DNA of 26,816 bases from Chara braunii (taxonomy: Eukaryota; Streptophyta; Charophyceae; Charales; Characeae), in the NCBI GenBank assembly GCA_003427395.1, contig BFEA01000055.1, forward strand, positions 4,136,402 to 4,163,217, given 5' to 3'. Shown one piece after another: positions 19,691 to 26,816 of the stretch. The position numbers were made by a program, and so were the translations under genes. Each line of letters opens with the position of its first letter. Positions within the stretch are counted from its first letter, which is position 1. The notes beneath the pieces were generated by a model that saw only the letters and a list, made by a program, of their open reading frames with translations, was not told the origin of the DNA and did no database searches.

Positions 19691-19932
19691 AGCCCACCTT
19701 AGTTTTTTCCTAAATCTATATATATGGTCGCTTATCATCCTTCCCTAAACAACACCAATTCGACAATCTCCTTAACAATCATAACATTGTGCAATATTCA
19801 CATGTCGCTTAGGAACCCTGTCACTCGTCAATGTATCTGAAGGGGGAGATGCCCTATTCCATATGGATTGAAAAAATGTTCAACAACAATGGTGCCAAAC
19901 GCAAAGCATATATCCGGAAGAATATCATGACA
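19691..19932. other. Stretch without recognised gene
   Basis: No coding or RNA motif was identified apart from the end of the coding-like minus-strand frame described at 19854-20420. Confidence 0.45.
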
Positions 19933-20420
19933 TTTTTCTTTCGCGCGGGCACGGCGCGAAAGAAAAAAAAAATCCAAATTAAATCCAAAAAGTATTGTCG
20001 AGCTTCCCACCGCGCTACGGATCTTCGTTTAAAGCGGAAGGACTTCGGTACACTCCGCGTGTCCCATTTTCGTATCAAGTCCCGACGTCGCTCGTTGGTC
20101 AGTTCCGAGTCCGACGTGGATGGTCTCAGCCACGTGGGTCTTTCCTTGTGCTCGTCTTCACTCCGTATCCGGTAGTGGAAGCCCTTTGATTCGTAGCGAT
20201 CGAAACGCTGGCACTCAGTGCACAGGGTTCAAGGCCAATAGGGCGCCACTGCCGTCCACGGAATGACGATCAACTCGTTAAATGGCAACAGTACTGAGTA
20301 GGGTGGGAAGTGCGTATCGATAATGACAAAGTCCGCATCCACGAACCCGGAACAACGATTTTCGGGAGGGAAGTAATACTGTCCGCCGATCCGTGCGACA
20401 GCTTCTCGTACGTCCCACTC
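19854..20420 (-). pseudogene. Unidentified coding-like minus-strand frame with one internal stop
   Basis: On the minus strand one frame runs from 20420 to 20232 (63 codons: VREAVARIGGQYYFPPENRC, then FVIIDTHFPPYSVLLPFNEL), meets a TGA at 20231-20229, and continues from 20228 to 19854 (125 codons: TLCTECQRFDRYESKGFHYR, then TNERRRDLIRKWDTRSVPKS). Its amino-acid composition is protein-like, and GC is higher than in the surrounding LINE remnants. I do not recognise the family. It could be an exon pair with a small intron, a decayed gene, or chance. The last 45 codons run through the hairpin at 19933-19967 and are probably not protein. Confidence 0.35.
19933..19967. repeat. Perfect 14-bp inverted repeat, 7-base loop, followed by an A-run
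   Basis: TTTTTCTTTCGCGC (19933-19946) pairs perfectly with GCGCGAAAGAAAAA (19954-19967) around GGGCACG. Its CpG-rich base and A/T-rich tip contrast with the neighbours. It could be a structured RNA element, a palindromic mobile-element end, or a foldback. It is not a bacterial-type terminator in this eukaryotic context. Confidence 0.85.
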
Positions 20421-21907
20421 TCATACACGTGTCCTTTCCTCATTGTAAGGGAAGGGGCGCGTTGGCGAGGGAGATACGGAAGGCTGGCGCCCGATCGAGG
20501 AGCGACCGTTAGTCCACATATCAATCAATCAAAAGGAGTTCAAAAAAAAAAAAAAAAAAACCCTCGAGACGTTATCAAAAAGCACAATCGAAAAAGAATT
20601 AACTAGTATTTTCCTTCCTTTTGACGCGAGGAAAGCATCTTACAGAACCCGCACAACCATGCATTAATCGAGCTGGAGTTACGAGGGATCAACCCGCGAC
20701 TCAGTTTCAGCAGACCAAATCAACAAAAACACGAGGCGCCTGGCTTTTTCGAGGCTGCCCCATAGACTGTCTGCAGATGTCGTGCAGCATAAGGCAGATG
20801 GCATGCGTAGTGCATTAAGAACGACAGATCTAAATACTCTTACATTCTCGAGCAAAATTCCGTCGAGCTCTGGGTCTAATCAACACAGAAATATAAGCAT
20901 TTTTATACATACATCCACCGTGGAAGGTGCGAAAATGGCAAGGGCACACAAGTCAGAAACCAATCGGAGGGTTGTACACACGCATCCACCGTTCACAAGA
21001 CAAGGTGATGGGGTTCCCTTGCATCCGGGGATTATCCAGAAAACTAATGGAAGAGTTCTGGAATAAGTTCTTCTTCGCAGGGAGTCACAAGAGTTCACTT
21101 CGGTTCACAGGGGAGACAAACTTGTAACACATCATCATTCAAATCAAAGAGAGATGAGGGAGAGAGGGAGTCGAAGAATGTCGAGATAGGAGACATCAGA
21201 ATCCAACAAGGGAACATTCGGCTTCGCAGCCATGAACTCACACCAAAAAAATGATCCGCAATCATGAAGGCGTATTCGTCGTGAAATTCCAATATGGCCC
21301 CAGGCCAATCATCCACCCAAATCCAATTACAGATCCTCATACCCGCACCGACGATCCCGGTCGTCGCGTGCTAACTTCCGCCACTGCGATCGTCACCCGG
21401 CTGACGCAGACTCGACTCGGCTTGCCCGGATCCCACAGTCTGTTGTGGCGATCAAGCGCGCAGCCGGCCAGCCTACAGTCAGCCCGACGTGACTTTTCGA
21501 CTCGCACTAAACGCATCACCTAGCCACTGCTTCCCGGAAGCTGGCTTGCGAGTGGAAAACATAAGAGAGATTTGCGGGCGCACTTGCGGAATTTATAGTT
21601 GCGAGAAAGGAGATAGATGGGGGAGAAGACAGAGGGGAAATCAAAGTGTAAGAGGAGAGGGTTCAGCGAGGGGTGCTCAAGGGAAGCCATGTTGATCCTT
21701 CGGAACCCGATATTCGGCCAATCAGATTCGCCACGCAATAGGAAGATCCTCTTGCTCAACGCATCTGATTGGTGAGCAGGGGTAATCGGAGGATCAACTG
21801 GGCTTCGTGAGCCAAGGTTGAAGAGCGAGAAGGAGCGAGGCGCGAAAAGCAGCGTGAGACGGGTCCAAGATTCAGATGATCAAGAAAGGGAAACAGGCGT
21901 GTAAAAA

Positions 21908-21910
<3 letters not shown>
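20421..21910. other. Mixed stretch, no recognised gene; A19 tract at 20542-20560
   Basis: Several short frames occur on both strands but none has a known motif. On the minus strand, an ATG at 21233 in good context (followed by GCTGCG) opens a 29-codon frame, MAAKPNVPLLDSDVSYLDIL and on. It could be a first exon, but no splice site supports it. GC and CpG content is raised between about 21.35 and 21.55 kb. The A19 tract may be a retroposed tail. Confidence 0.35.
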
Positions 21911-21946
<36 letters not shown>

Positions 21947-22022
21947 CAGTTGCGATAGGAGAAGAAGAGGAGGGAGACAAAAGGGGGGGGGGGAGAGAGA
22001 GAGAGAGAGAGAGAAGAGAGAG
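21911..22022. repeat. Two (GA)n tracts and a G11 run
   Basis: An uninterrupted GA run at 21911-21939, then after 43 bp a run of G leading into a second GA run (about 21983-22014). Purine-rich frames here (Arg-Glu repeats) are products of the repeat. GA tracts occur near plant promoters, but no transcription start is visible here. Confidence 0.92.
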
Positions 22023-22546
22023 CGCGGGGGAAAGATGACGCGGGAAATAAGGAGGAGGAAGCTCGCACGCGTGGTGCCGACAACAAGAGAAAAAGGCACC
22101 AGAACAGTTACAGCTTACCTATGTCCTACAGCAATTCAAAAATTGAAATCGCCATATCCGCGTGCGAAAGTCGACGCGGGAAAAGAAAGTCCTATGCCTA
22201 TCCGTATTCTCCCAAAATTCCTTAAGTTTTCTCCGACGTGACCGAGAACATTCATGCAAAGAAAAAGACACTTCGGGTTCCGCTTACTCCGGAATTCCTA
22301 ACTGTCGAGCCCGATTCCCAGTGCGCTTGCTAAGGCGCGCGTAATTTCCCATGCATTTCCCGAATTACAAAAAGCAGAATTCCAAGAACCAATGGAACTT
22401 TCGAAAAATGGGGGCCTAAACAAGGCACCTGAAATCAAGAAAAGCGACAGGGGTTTTGTTGGGTCGGTATGATACAAAAAGGTGGAATTGAGTCAAGGGG
22501 TACGAAAGATAGCACGGGGTCGGGAAGTGGTTCGTCACAGGGAGAA
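22023..22546. other. Stretch without recognised gene
   Basis: A purine-rich plus-strand frame ends at 22241 and I take it to be repeat-derived. Beyond it I see no coding or RNA signal. Confidence 0.4.
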
Positions 22547-22656
22547 GCCAGTAGCCTTGTTCTACAGCGATAACCAGTAGCTTTGTTCACCAGCGATAGC
22601 CAGTAGCCTTGTTCCGCAGCGATTGCCAGTAGCCGTGTTCTACAGCGATAGCCAGT
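22547..22656. repeat. 26-bp minisatellite, about 4.2 copies
   Basis: Units start at 22547, 22573, 22599 and 22625 with consensus GCCAGTAGCCTTGTTCTACAGCGATA (26 bp). A partial fifth unit (GCCAGT) starts at 22651. Units differ from each other at two to five positions. The unit is not a multiple of three, so this is not a protein repeat. Confidence 0.9.
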
Positions 22657-23368
22657 GCTCTCTTACCAACATGACACAGCGTAAACACCCACTGCCCACA
22701 CGACAGCCAGGATAGGCCATGCTGAACTGACATTGAAAAACTGGCAGAAAAAGATGCGGGCACCTCACTTTGCACCTGAGAGGCATAGTAAAAGGAGAGC
22801 TCAAAGACGATATAAAAAAGGAAGCGGGAAAAAAATCGACAAGAAAGAACTACACATCCATTAAAATTGGAATGATACAGAGAAAATTAGCATGGCTGCG
22901 GTGCAAGGATAACATACGTACATCAAGAAATGGTCCATTTCACAGGAAAAGGCAACCGGAACGGCATTGATGTGCTTCATGCTGTTGGATCTTTCTGCAT
23001 TTCGTTTGCAACAAAACATGATACAGAGAAGAATGTGGCCGTGACGCTCATGAAAAAACAGGAAAAAGCACTGTGAAAGAAAGCAATACTGATGCCCCCC
23101 AATTAGAACCTCAAAATCCTAATCGCAAAATGATTGCCTTATAGTCCATAGTCAGACTCTACTTTTTTGATTAACTTGCATGATCTACCCGCAGTCGTCA
23201 AGCCGAAACCCTTTAGCATTGGGTCACACAGAGGCTGGTGCTCTCATCTCACTAAGAATGGTGAGAGAAAAAAAAAGAAAACACATGGGTGAGACCCCCT
23301 GTCTCTGCTTGCCGCTGTCCAAACCTGTCAGCATTCTTGGTTACGGGTGGGTACTATCATTAAAAACC
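22657..23368. other. Stretch without recognised gene
   Basis: Short open frames only (for example 22770-22970, Lys-rich), with no known motif. The sequence is not obviously retroelement-derived and may be intergenic or intronic. Confidence 0.4.
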
Positions 23369-23584
23369 AAACCCTAAACCCTACGTCTTGTTAAACCCGT
23401 GAAACCAAACCCTTAACCCCACATGGGTCTGGGACTGCTTGCCTTACCGTTTGCTTACCTTAAACTGAAGGCTTCCTATAAACCTACACGGACTACGGCA
23501 GTTATAAACCTGGAATGGTTCGGCGCTGGGTACCCATCTGGTGCTCACCATCTGGTAGTCTTCCTAAACCTCTAAAACCCTAAA
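23369..23584. repeat. Plant-type telomere-like motifs (AAACCCT)
   Basis: Two perfect head-to-tail AAACCCT units at 23369-23382, related AAACCC words at about 23393 and 23406, and AAAACCCTAAA at 23574-23584. Known: AAACCCTA is both the Arabidopsis-type telomere repeat and the telo-box found in promoters of plant growth genes. Two units are too few to call an interstitial telomere. A regulatory role or chance remain open. Confidence 0.6.
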
Positions 23585-24138
23585 TGGTAACGACCTGCAT
23601 TACACTGAGAACAACCTAGCAGGGCACAGCGCCTATGTGACGGGAGTTATTGGCATCAACCACCAATCAGATGTGTTGTGTTTTTTTGTATGCTGGGACA
23701 TTTCTTCAAAAATCGGGACAGTACAGAGAAAGTATTATTTAGCATGACCCCTGCACACTGATGGAAGATGGACAATTAGAGAATTGATAATGTTGAAAGA
23801 AAGGACGGAGTGGTTTACGATATGGCCAGTCTGATTGGACTTTCGTGTTCCCTCAGCCTCCTAACAGTGATGACGACAGTCAGACCCTTACTTTGGGTCA
23901 CACACCTGTCCCAACGTTTCTTGGCAGGCAGGTCGGCTTTGCTGGGCGCCAACCCTTACTCTGCATTACCTCCTTTTGGACAACAGTGTTAAACGTATCG
24001 GGCCCATGACCCAGTGCCTTTGGTATCCCCCTCATACCGTTACCTCGTCATCTCCTTGATCTGGCCACATCAACAGAGTTCAAGCTCCACATTTACCCCG
24101 ATGACCCCTTGTCATCTATCTGCAACCATGCTTTTTCA
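23585..24138. other. Stretch without recognised gene
   Basis: One 60-codon plus-strand frame (23810-23992) without known motif. Nothing else was supported. Confidence 0.4.
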
Positions 24139-24210
24139 TGTCCCTGTGGTGAAATGTCACTTACCTGATGTTCGTGTGCACTGGTTGGTTTTGACAATAA
24201 TGCTATACAT

Positions 24211-24251
<41 letters not shown>

Positions 24252-24390
24252 CGGTTGCGAGTAGAAGAGTGGCCCTATGGTGGAATGTCACTTACGTGAT
24301 GTTCCTCTGGGTGGTTGTGGCACTAATGTCACACTCTATTGATGTTTGTATCTGTGTGTGGGTGGGTGGGTGTGCAGGTAGAAGATGAGA
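24139..24390. repeat. Diverged tandem duplication of about 120-130 bp, each half ending in a GT-rich run
   Basis: The first half (about 24139-24271) begins CCCTGTGGTGAAATGTCACTTACC and runs into (TG)15 at 24214-24243, GGGTGGGT and AGTAGAAGA. The second half (about 24272-24390) begins CCCTATGGTGGAATGTCACT and ends with a shorter TGTGTGGGTGGGTGGGTG, a CAG and GTAGAAGATGAG. The shared order of four blocks shows one origin. The GT array expanded or shrank after duplication. Confidence 0.75.
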
Positions 24391-24700
24391 AGCATGCGTT
24401 GGCTCTGGCACAGTTCGTGCTAGTCAAGCCTGGGATAACGCTTGCTGCTGGAACCTGCTTCGGCCTATGCGCATGTTCAAGCTTTGAAGTGTGGGTCAAC
24501 AAGTTTGTTTGAGAAGTACAAGTCACAGGGGAGGAATGTTAAGGGAGGACACAGCTCACCCAGCCGAAATACGGACTTTGAAAATACATCAGTGGCATTG
24601 AGCCCATCAATTCCATGCAAGGTTAAGTCCGGGCCTGCGTCGGGATTGTTAAAACAAGATTGTTGAATCGTCCAAATGACGAACAAATCGTCCGAATACA
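24391..24700 (+). other. Possible coding exon, unidentified
   Basis: A 75-codon plus-strand frame (24442-24666) contains SLFEKYKSQGRNVKGGHSSP. An alternative frame starting just after a CAG/GTAGAAG junction at about 24376 reads VEDEKHALALAQFVLVKPGI. Either could be an exon of an unknown gene. No family was recognised, and the evidence is composition only. Confidence 0.22.
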
Positions 24701-25366
24701 CGAACAAGACCCACGTCTGCTAACCACCCGGGAAAGGCCAGGACAAACACTTCGCTGCCTTCGCACCTCTGTTTCCGTGACATAGTCCTCCCTACCTCGA
24801 AGCTGTGCCGGCGCGGTACACAGTAACTTGGCCCGTCCACCTCGGTCACGGGTATGGCCATAATTTTGCCTGGGTATTTCGATAATTTGTGCATTCCTGT
24901 AGTTGGTTATAACTGCAATTTTGTGGTAGCAACCTGTCCAGCTCAGTCATGAGGATGCAAATAATTTCCACCGGGTATAGGTTCAAGTTGGCCGTGGGGA
25001 AGATGCAATTTTCCAGAAAGAAAATGACCCCAAGGGGTGATTAGACCGCCGCGAAGGGGTAGGGTGTCCTGAAAAGGGAGAGGGAGGTGGTTGTGGGGCA
25101 ATTGTGGCAGCGGTAAGCATCGTCTGATGCGCTTGCGTGTGACAGAGAGCGAGGTATTTTTGGGATGCGATAATCTCATCCACCTCCGCGTCCCACGTCA
25201 TTACCGACCCGCCTTTTCTGGCGCATCATCCTCATCTTCTTCCCACTCCCCCCCCCGCCCCCAAATCACCGGCATCTGCTTTCCCCCGTCCTGTCCGTCT
25301 CATTTCCTACGGTGTGTGACAGGTCTCTGATTTGCTATCGTGGCGAGTCTGATTTGGCCACGTCAC
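24701..25366. other. Stretch without recognised gene
   Basis: No motif-bearing frame. Short frames on both strands only. Confidence 0.4.
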
Positions 25367-25387
25367 TTTTTTTTTTTTTTTTTTTTT
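25367..25387. repeat. T21 tract
   Basis: A homopolymer of 21 T on the plus strand following GGCCACGTCAC. It may be the poly(A) tail of a minus-strand insertion. No target-site duplication was found. A second, shorter T14 run lies at 25586-25599. Confidence 0.88.
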
Positions 25388-25455
25388 AATTTTTAAATCG
25401 CAAAGAGTGACGGGCTTGAGATATCATCATTCAACTAACCGGCCCTAGGGGATTG

Positions 25456-25532
25456 AGAATTGTAGCATTTTTTGGTTGAAATGAACACAGTTATCTTGTT
25501 ATAAAAAAAAAAAAAGAATTGTAGCATTTTTT
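25456..25532 (+). mobile_element. 41-bp retroposed insert with poly(A) tail, flanked by 18-bp target-site duplication
   Basis: AGAATTGTAGCATTTTTT occurs at 25456-25473 and again at 25515-25532. Between them lie 29 non-repetitive bases ending GTTATCTTGTTAT, then a run of A up to the second copy. A perfect long direct repeat with poly(A) abutting its second copy is the mark of LINE-machinery retroposition. The body is too short to identify. It is probably a strongly 5'-truncated SINE, LINE or transcript end. Confidence 0.8.
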
Positions 25533-25790
25533 TGCCATTTTACCATTTTAGTCATTTGCAGGCGTAGTTCGAATTCAGGTTTGCCTTTTTTTTTTTTTTA
25601 ATTACTAAGCTATATTCTTCTCTCATTGACACCTTTGACTATCTACCTACCACTACTCTCCAGCCTATTCAGGGGACCCCTGCAAGCATAGCTACCTCTC
25701 ACAGTGAAGGGAATGCATGTTGCTCCCCGCCCTAATCGGCGGTGGTCAGGGAGTAGGGTGGGGCCGCGGCTAACGCAAAGTCCGAGCAAT

Positions 25791-25850
25791 GTGGCCACGT
25801 TGCAGGTGTCTGATTTGGCCACGTGGCATGTCTCGGATTTGACCACGTGG
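25791..25850. promoter_or_regulatory. Cluster of ACGT/G-box motifs
   Basis: GGCCACGTTGCAGG (about 25793), the 10-bp palindrome GCCACGTGGC (25818-25827) and CCACGTGG (25843-25850) lie within 60 bp. Further copies are GGCCACGTCAC (25356-25366) and ACACGTGG (26185-26192). The phrase TGATTTGGCCACGT recurs at about 25350 and 25811. CACGTG is the plant G-box bound by bZIP and bHLH factors. The cluster lies 400-1000 bp upstream of the Josephin-like frame, so a promoter role is possible but unproven. Confidence 0.4.
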
Positions 25851-26002
25851 CAGTCCCTTCCACCCTCTGTCGACGTCCTTCCATTTCCCGCCAATGTGAC
25901 CGGAGCTATGTCTCCCTGTCGATCAGTTTACTTGGCCTCTTCATAATCCTCTGATTGCATTACCAGCACTCTGCGCCCTACCGCCTCTGCCTGACTGCTA
26001 AT

Positions 26003-26280
26003 TAAATTTATTATTATTATTATTATATATATATCTTCCCCTCCTCCCCCTTCCCCTCTGCCTTCCTCTCCTTCTTCCCCTCCCTCTCCTTCTCCCCTTT
26101 GCCATCCCCTCCTCCCCCTCCTCCTCCTCCTTCTCCTTCTTCTTCTTCTTCTTCTTTTTTGCTGTTGGATATTCGTAAGCGTGGACACGTGGTGATTGGC
26201 CTCGCCATTACTGATTTGTTTGTTCTTCTTCTTCTTCTTCCTCTTCTTCTTCTTCGTCCTCTTCTTCTTCTTCTTCCCCA
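26003..26280. repeat. (ATT)n/(AT)n followed by long pyrimidine-rich CT/TTC tracts
   Basis: An ATT run (about 26007-26025) and a short AT run precede pyrimidine tracts at 26034-26160 and 26224-26280, split by a 60-bp unique spacer containing a CACGTG. The plus strand is almost pure C/T. Such tracts can form triplex DNA and can also serve as the polypyrimidine stretch before a splice acceptor. Pro-, Ser- and Leu-rich frames within it are unreliable. Confidence 0.9.
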
Positions 26281-26816
26281 CGCCGGCTGCGACCGGCCCC
26301 TCCTTTGTCTTCGTTGTCTATATTGGGTCNTNGGCAGGCTCGTTCATTCTCTCCTCCTCCCAGTCCCCCTTCCTCTCGACGTCGTGTTGATGCTAACCTG
26401 CGGGGATCCTTGTCTTACCGACAACCTCCTCTGCCACGTCGGCGGCGTTCGTCCTTTACGCGCCGACCCCGCCAGATCACATCTGGCTTTCCAGTGGTGA
26501 CCGATTCGGATCTGCGGGCAGACCTACCAAANTCTTGTGGTTTGACAGCCACAAATGTCTGCCTTCAGGCTTATCAGCGTCAACGTTATAGTGCATCCCA
26601 ATTTCTTACGATTGCGTATCAGCTTGACGCTGTTGAAAATCAGTTGTTGNTTGACCATAATAGTCCACCTGCCGAAGGTAGTAACTATACTACCTCAGGA
26701 GGCTTTACTGTAAATGTCTTACAGTTAGCGTTTCACGGTCGCCACCTTCTTATGCATCATGCGACGCCAGGCGATGACCTCAATAACCATCCTCATATTT
26801 TTGCCTGTATTTTACA
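26215..26816 (+). CDS. Partial Josephin-type cysteine protease (deubiquitinase-like), cut by window end
   Basis: The frame is open for 200 codons from a TGA at 26212-26214 to the window end. After a Ser-rich, then Arg/Ser/Pro-rich N-terminus, residues from codon 26530 read SCGLTATNVCLQ, RYSASQFLTIAYQLDAVENQ, then TTSGGFTVNVLQLAFHGRHL and HPHIFACIL. This follows the Josephin pattern: catalytic Cys (codon 26536) in C-x3-x2-N-x2-LQ, an I-A-x-Q-LD helix, S-G-x-F-[ST]-[IV]-x-V-[LI], then the strand that leads to the catalytic His, which would lie just past the window. Josephin proteins cleave ubiquitin chains. There is no ATG before 26752, so the start lies upstream through an intron (for example acceptor GGCAG at 26333-26337) or the frame is a pseudogene. 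Four N bases (26330, 26332, 26532, 26650) lie in it. Confidence 0.62.

Noticed and set aside
21876-22241. 121-codon Arg/Glu-rich frame
   Set aside because: Generated by two GA microsatellites. The remaining part has no motif.
26099-26500. 133-codon Pro/Ser/Leu-rich frame beside the Josephin-like frame
   Set aside because: Mostly translation of the pyrimidine tract, with no motif. The competing frame carries recognisable domain residues.

Overview
The window looks like nuclear DNA of a eukaryote in the green lineage, dense in decayed retroelements. The best inference is a streptophyte alga of the charophyte type or an early land plant. Four things point that way: a permuted Penelope-like element of the kind known from green algae and spike mosses, plant-style LINEs with a C-terminal zf-RVT zinc motif, plant-type AAACCCT telomere motifs, and long AT, GA and TG microsatellites. 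I see no bacterial operon, rRNA, CRISPR array or convincing tRNA. The species is inferred, not shown.

Layout. 1-5261 is a Penelope-like element (PLE), bounded by two 97% identical 199-bp copies that act as pseudo-LTRs. On the plus strand it carries a gag-like ORF1 (CCHC knuckle, coiled coil, SAP-like segment, acidic tail), an intact GIY-YIG endonuclease ORF, a linker with a CxC motif, and a broken reverse transcriptase (RT) with a catalytic FVDD box. The endonuclease-CxC-RT order matches the permuted N-terminal-endonuclease PLEs (Chlamys/Naiad group). Inside its 3' part an exact 86-bp duplication encloses a Tn5/Nextera mosaic-end sequence, almost certainly a library or assembly artefact.

5735-12420 is a long, decayed plus-strand LINE: ORF1 with a zinc knuckle and low-complexity tail, APE-type endonuclease, RT and zf-RVT. 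Its FADD box is lost. 12.4-19.7 kb holds two further, separate minus-strand LINE remnants (13.38-14.48 kb and 17.22-19.69 kb), a two-copy hairpin repeat, and AT microsatellites among AT-rich DNA without recognisable genes.

19.7-25.3 kb has higher GC in places and no gene I can name. It holds a 14-bp perfect hairpin, an unidentified coding-like minus-strand frame, GA tracts, a 26-bp minisatellite, telo-box motifs and a TG-bearing local duplication. 25.4-26.8 kb contains a tiny retroposed insert with an 18-bp target-site duplication, a cluster of ACGT/G-box motifs and pyrimidine-rich simple repeats. It ends in an open frame, cut by the window end, that reads as the N-terminal half of a Josephin-type cysteine protease (deubiquitinase fold).

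Working together: in the PLE, ORF1 would bind template RNA, GIY-YIG would nick target DNA and RT would prime cDNA from the nick. In the LINEs, the APE endonuclease and RT do the equivalent. All RT genes here are broken, so none of these copies looks autonomous. The Josephin-like frame is the one candidate host gene (or unrelated mobile-element gene) in the window.
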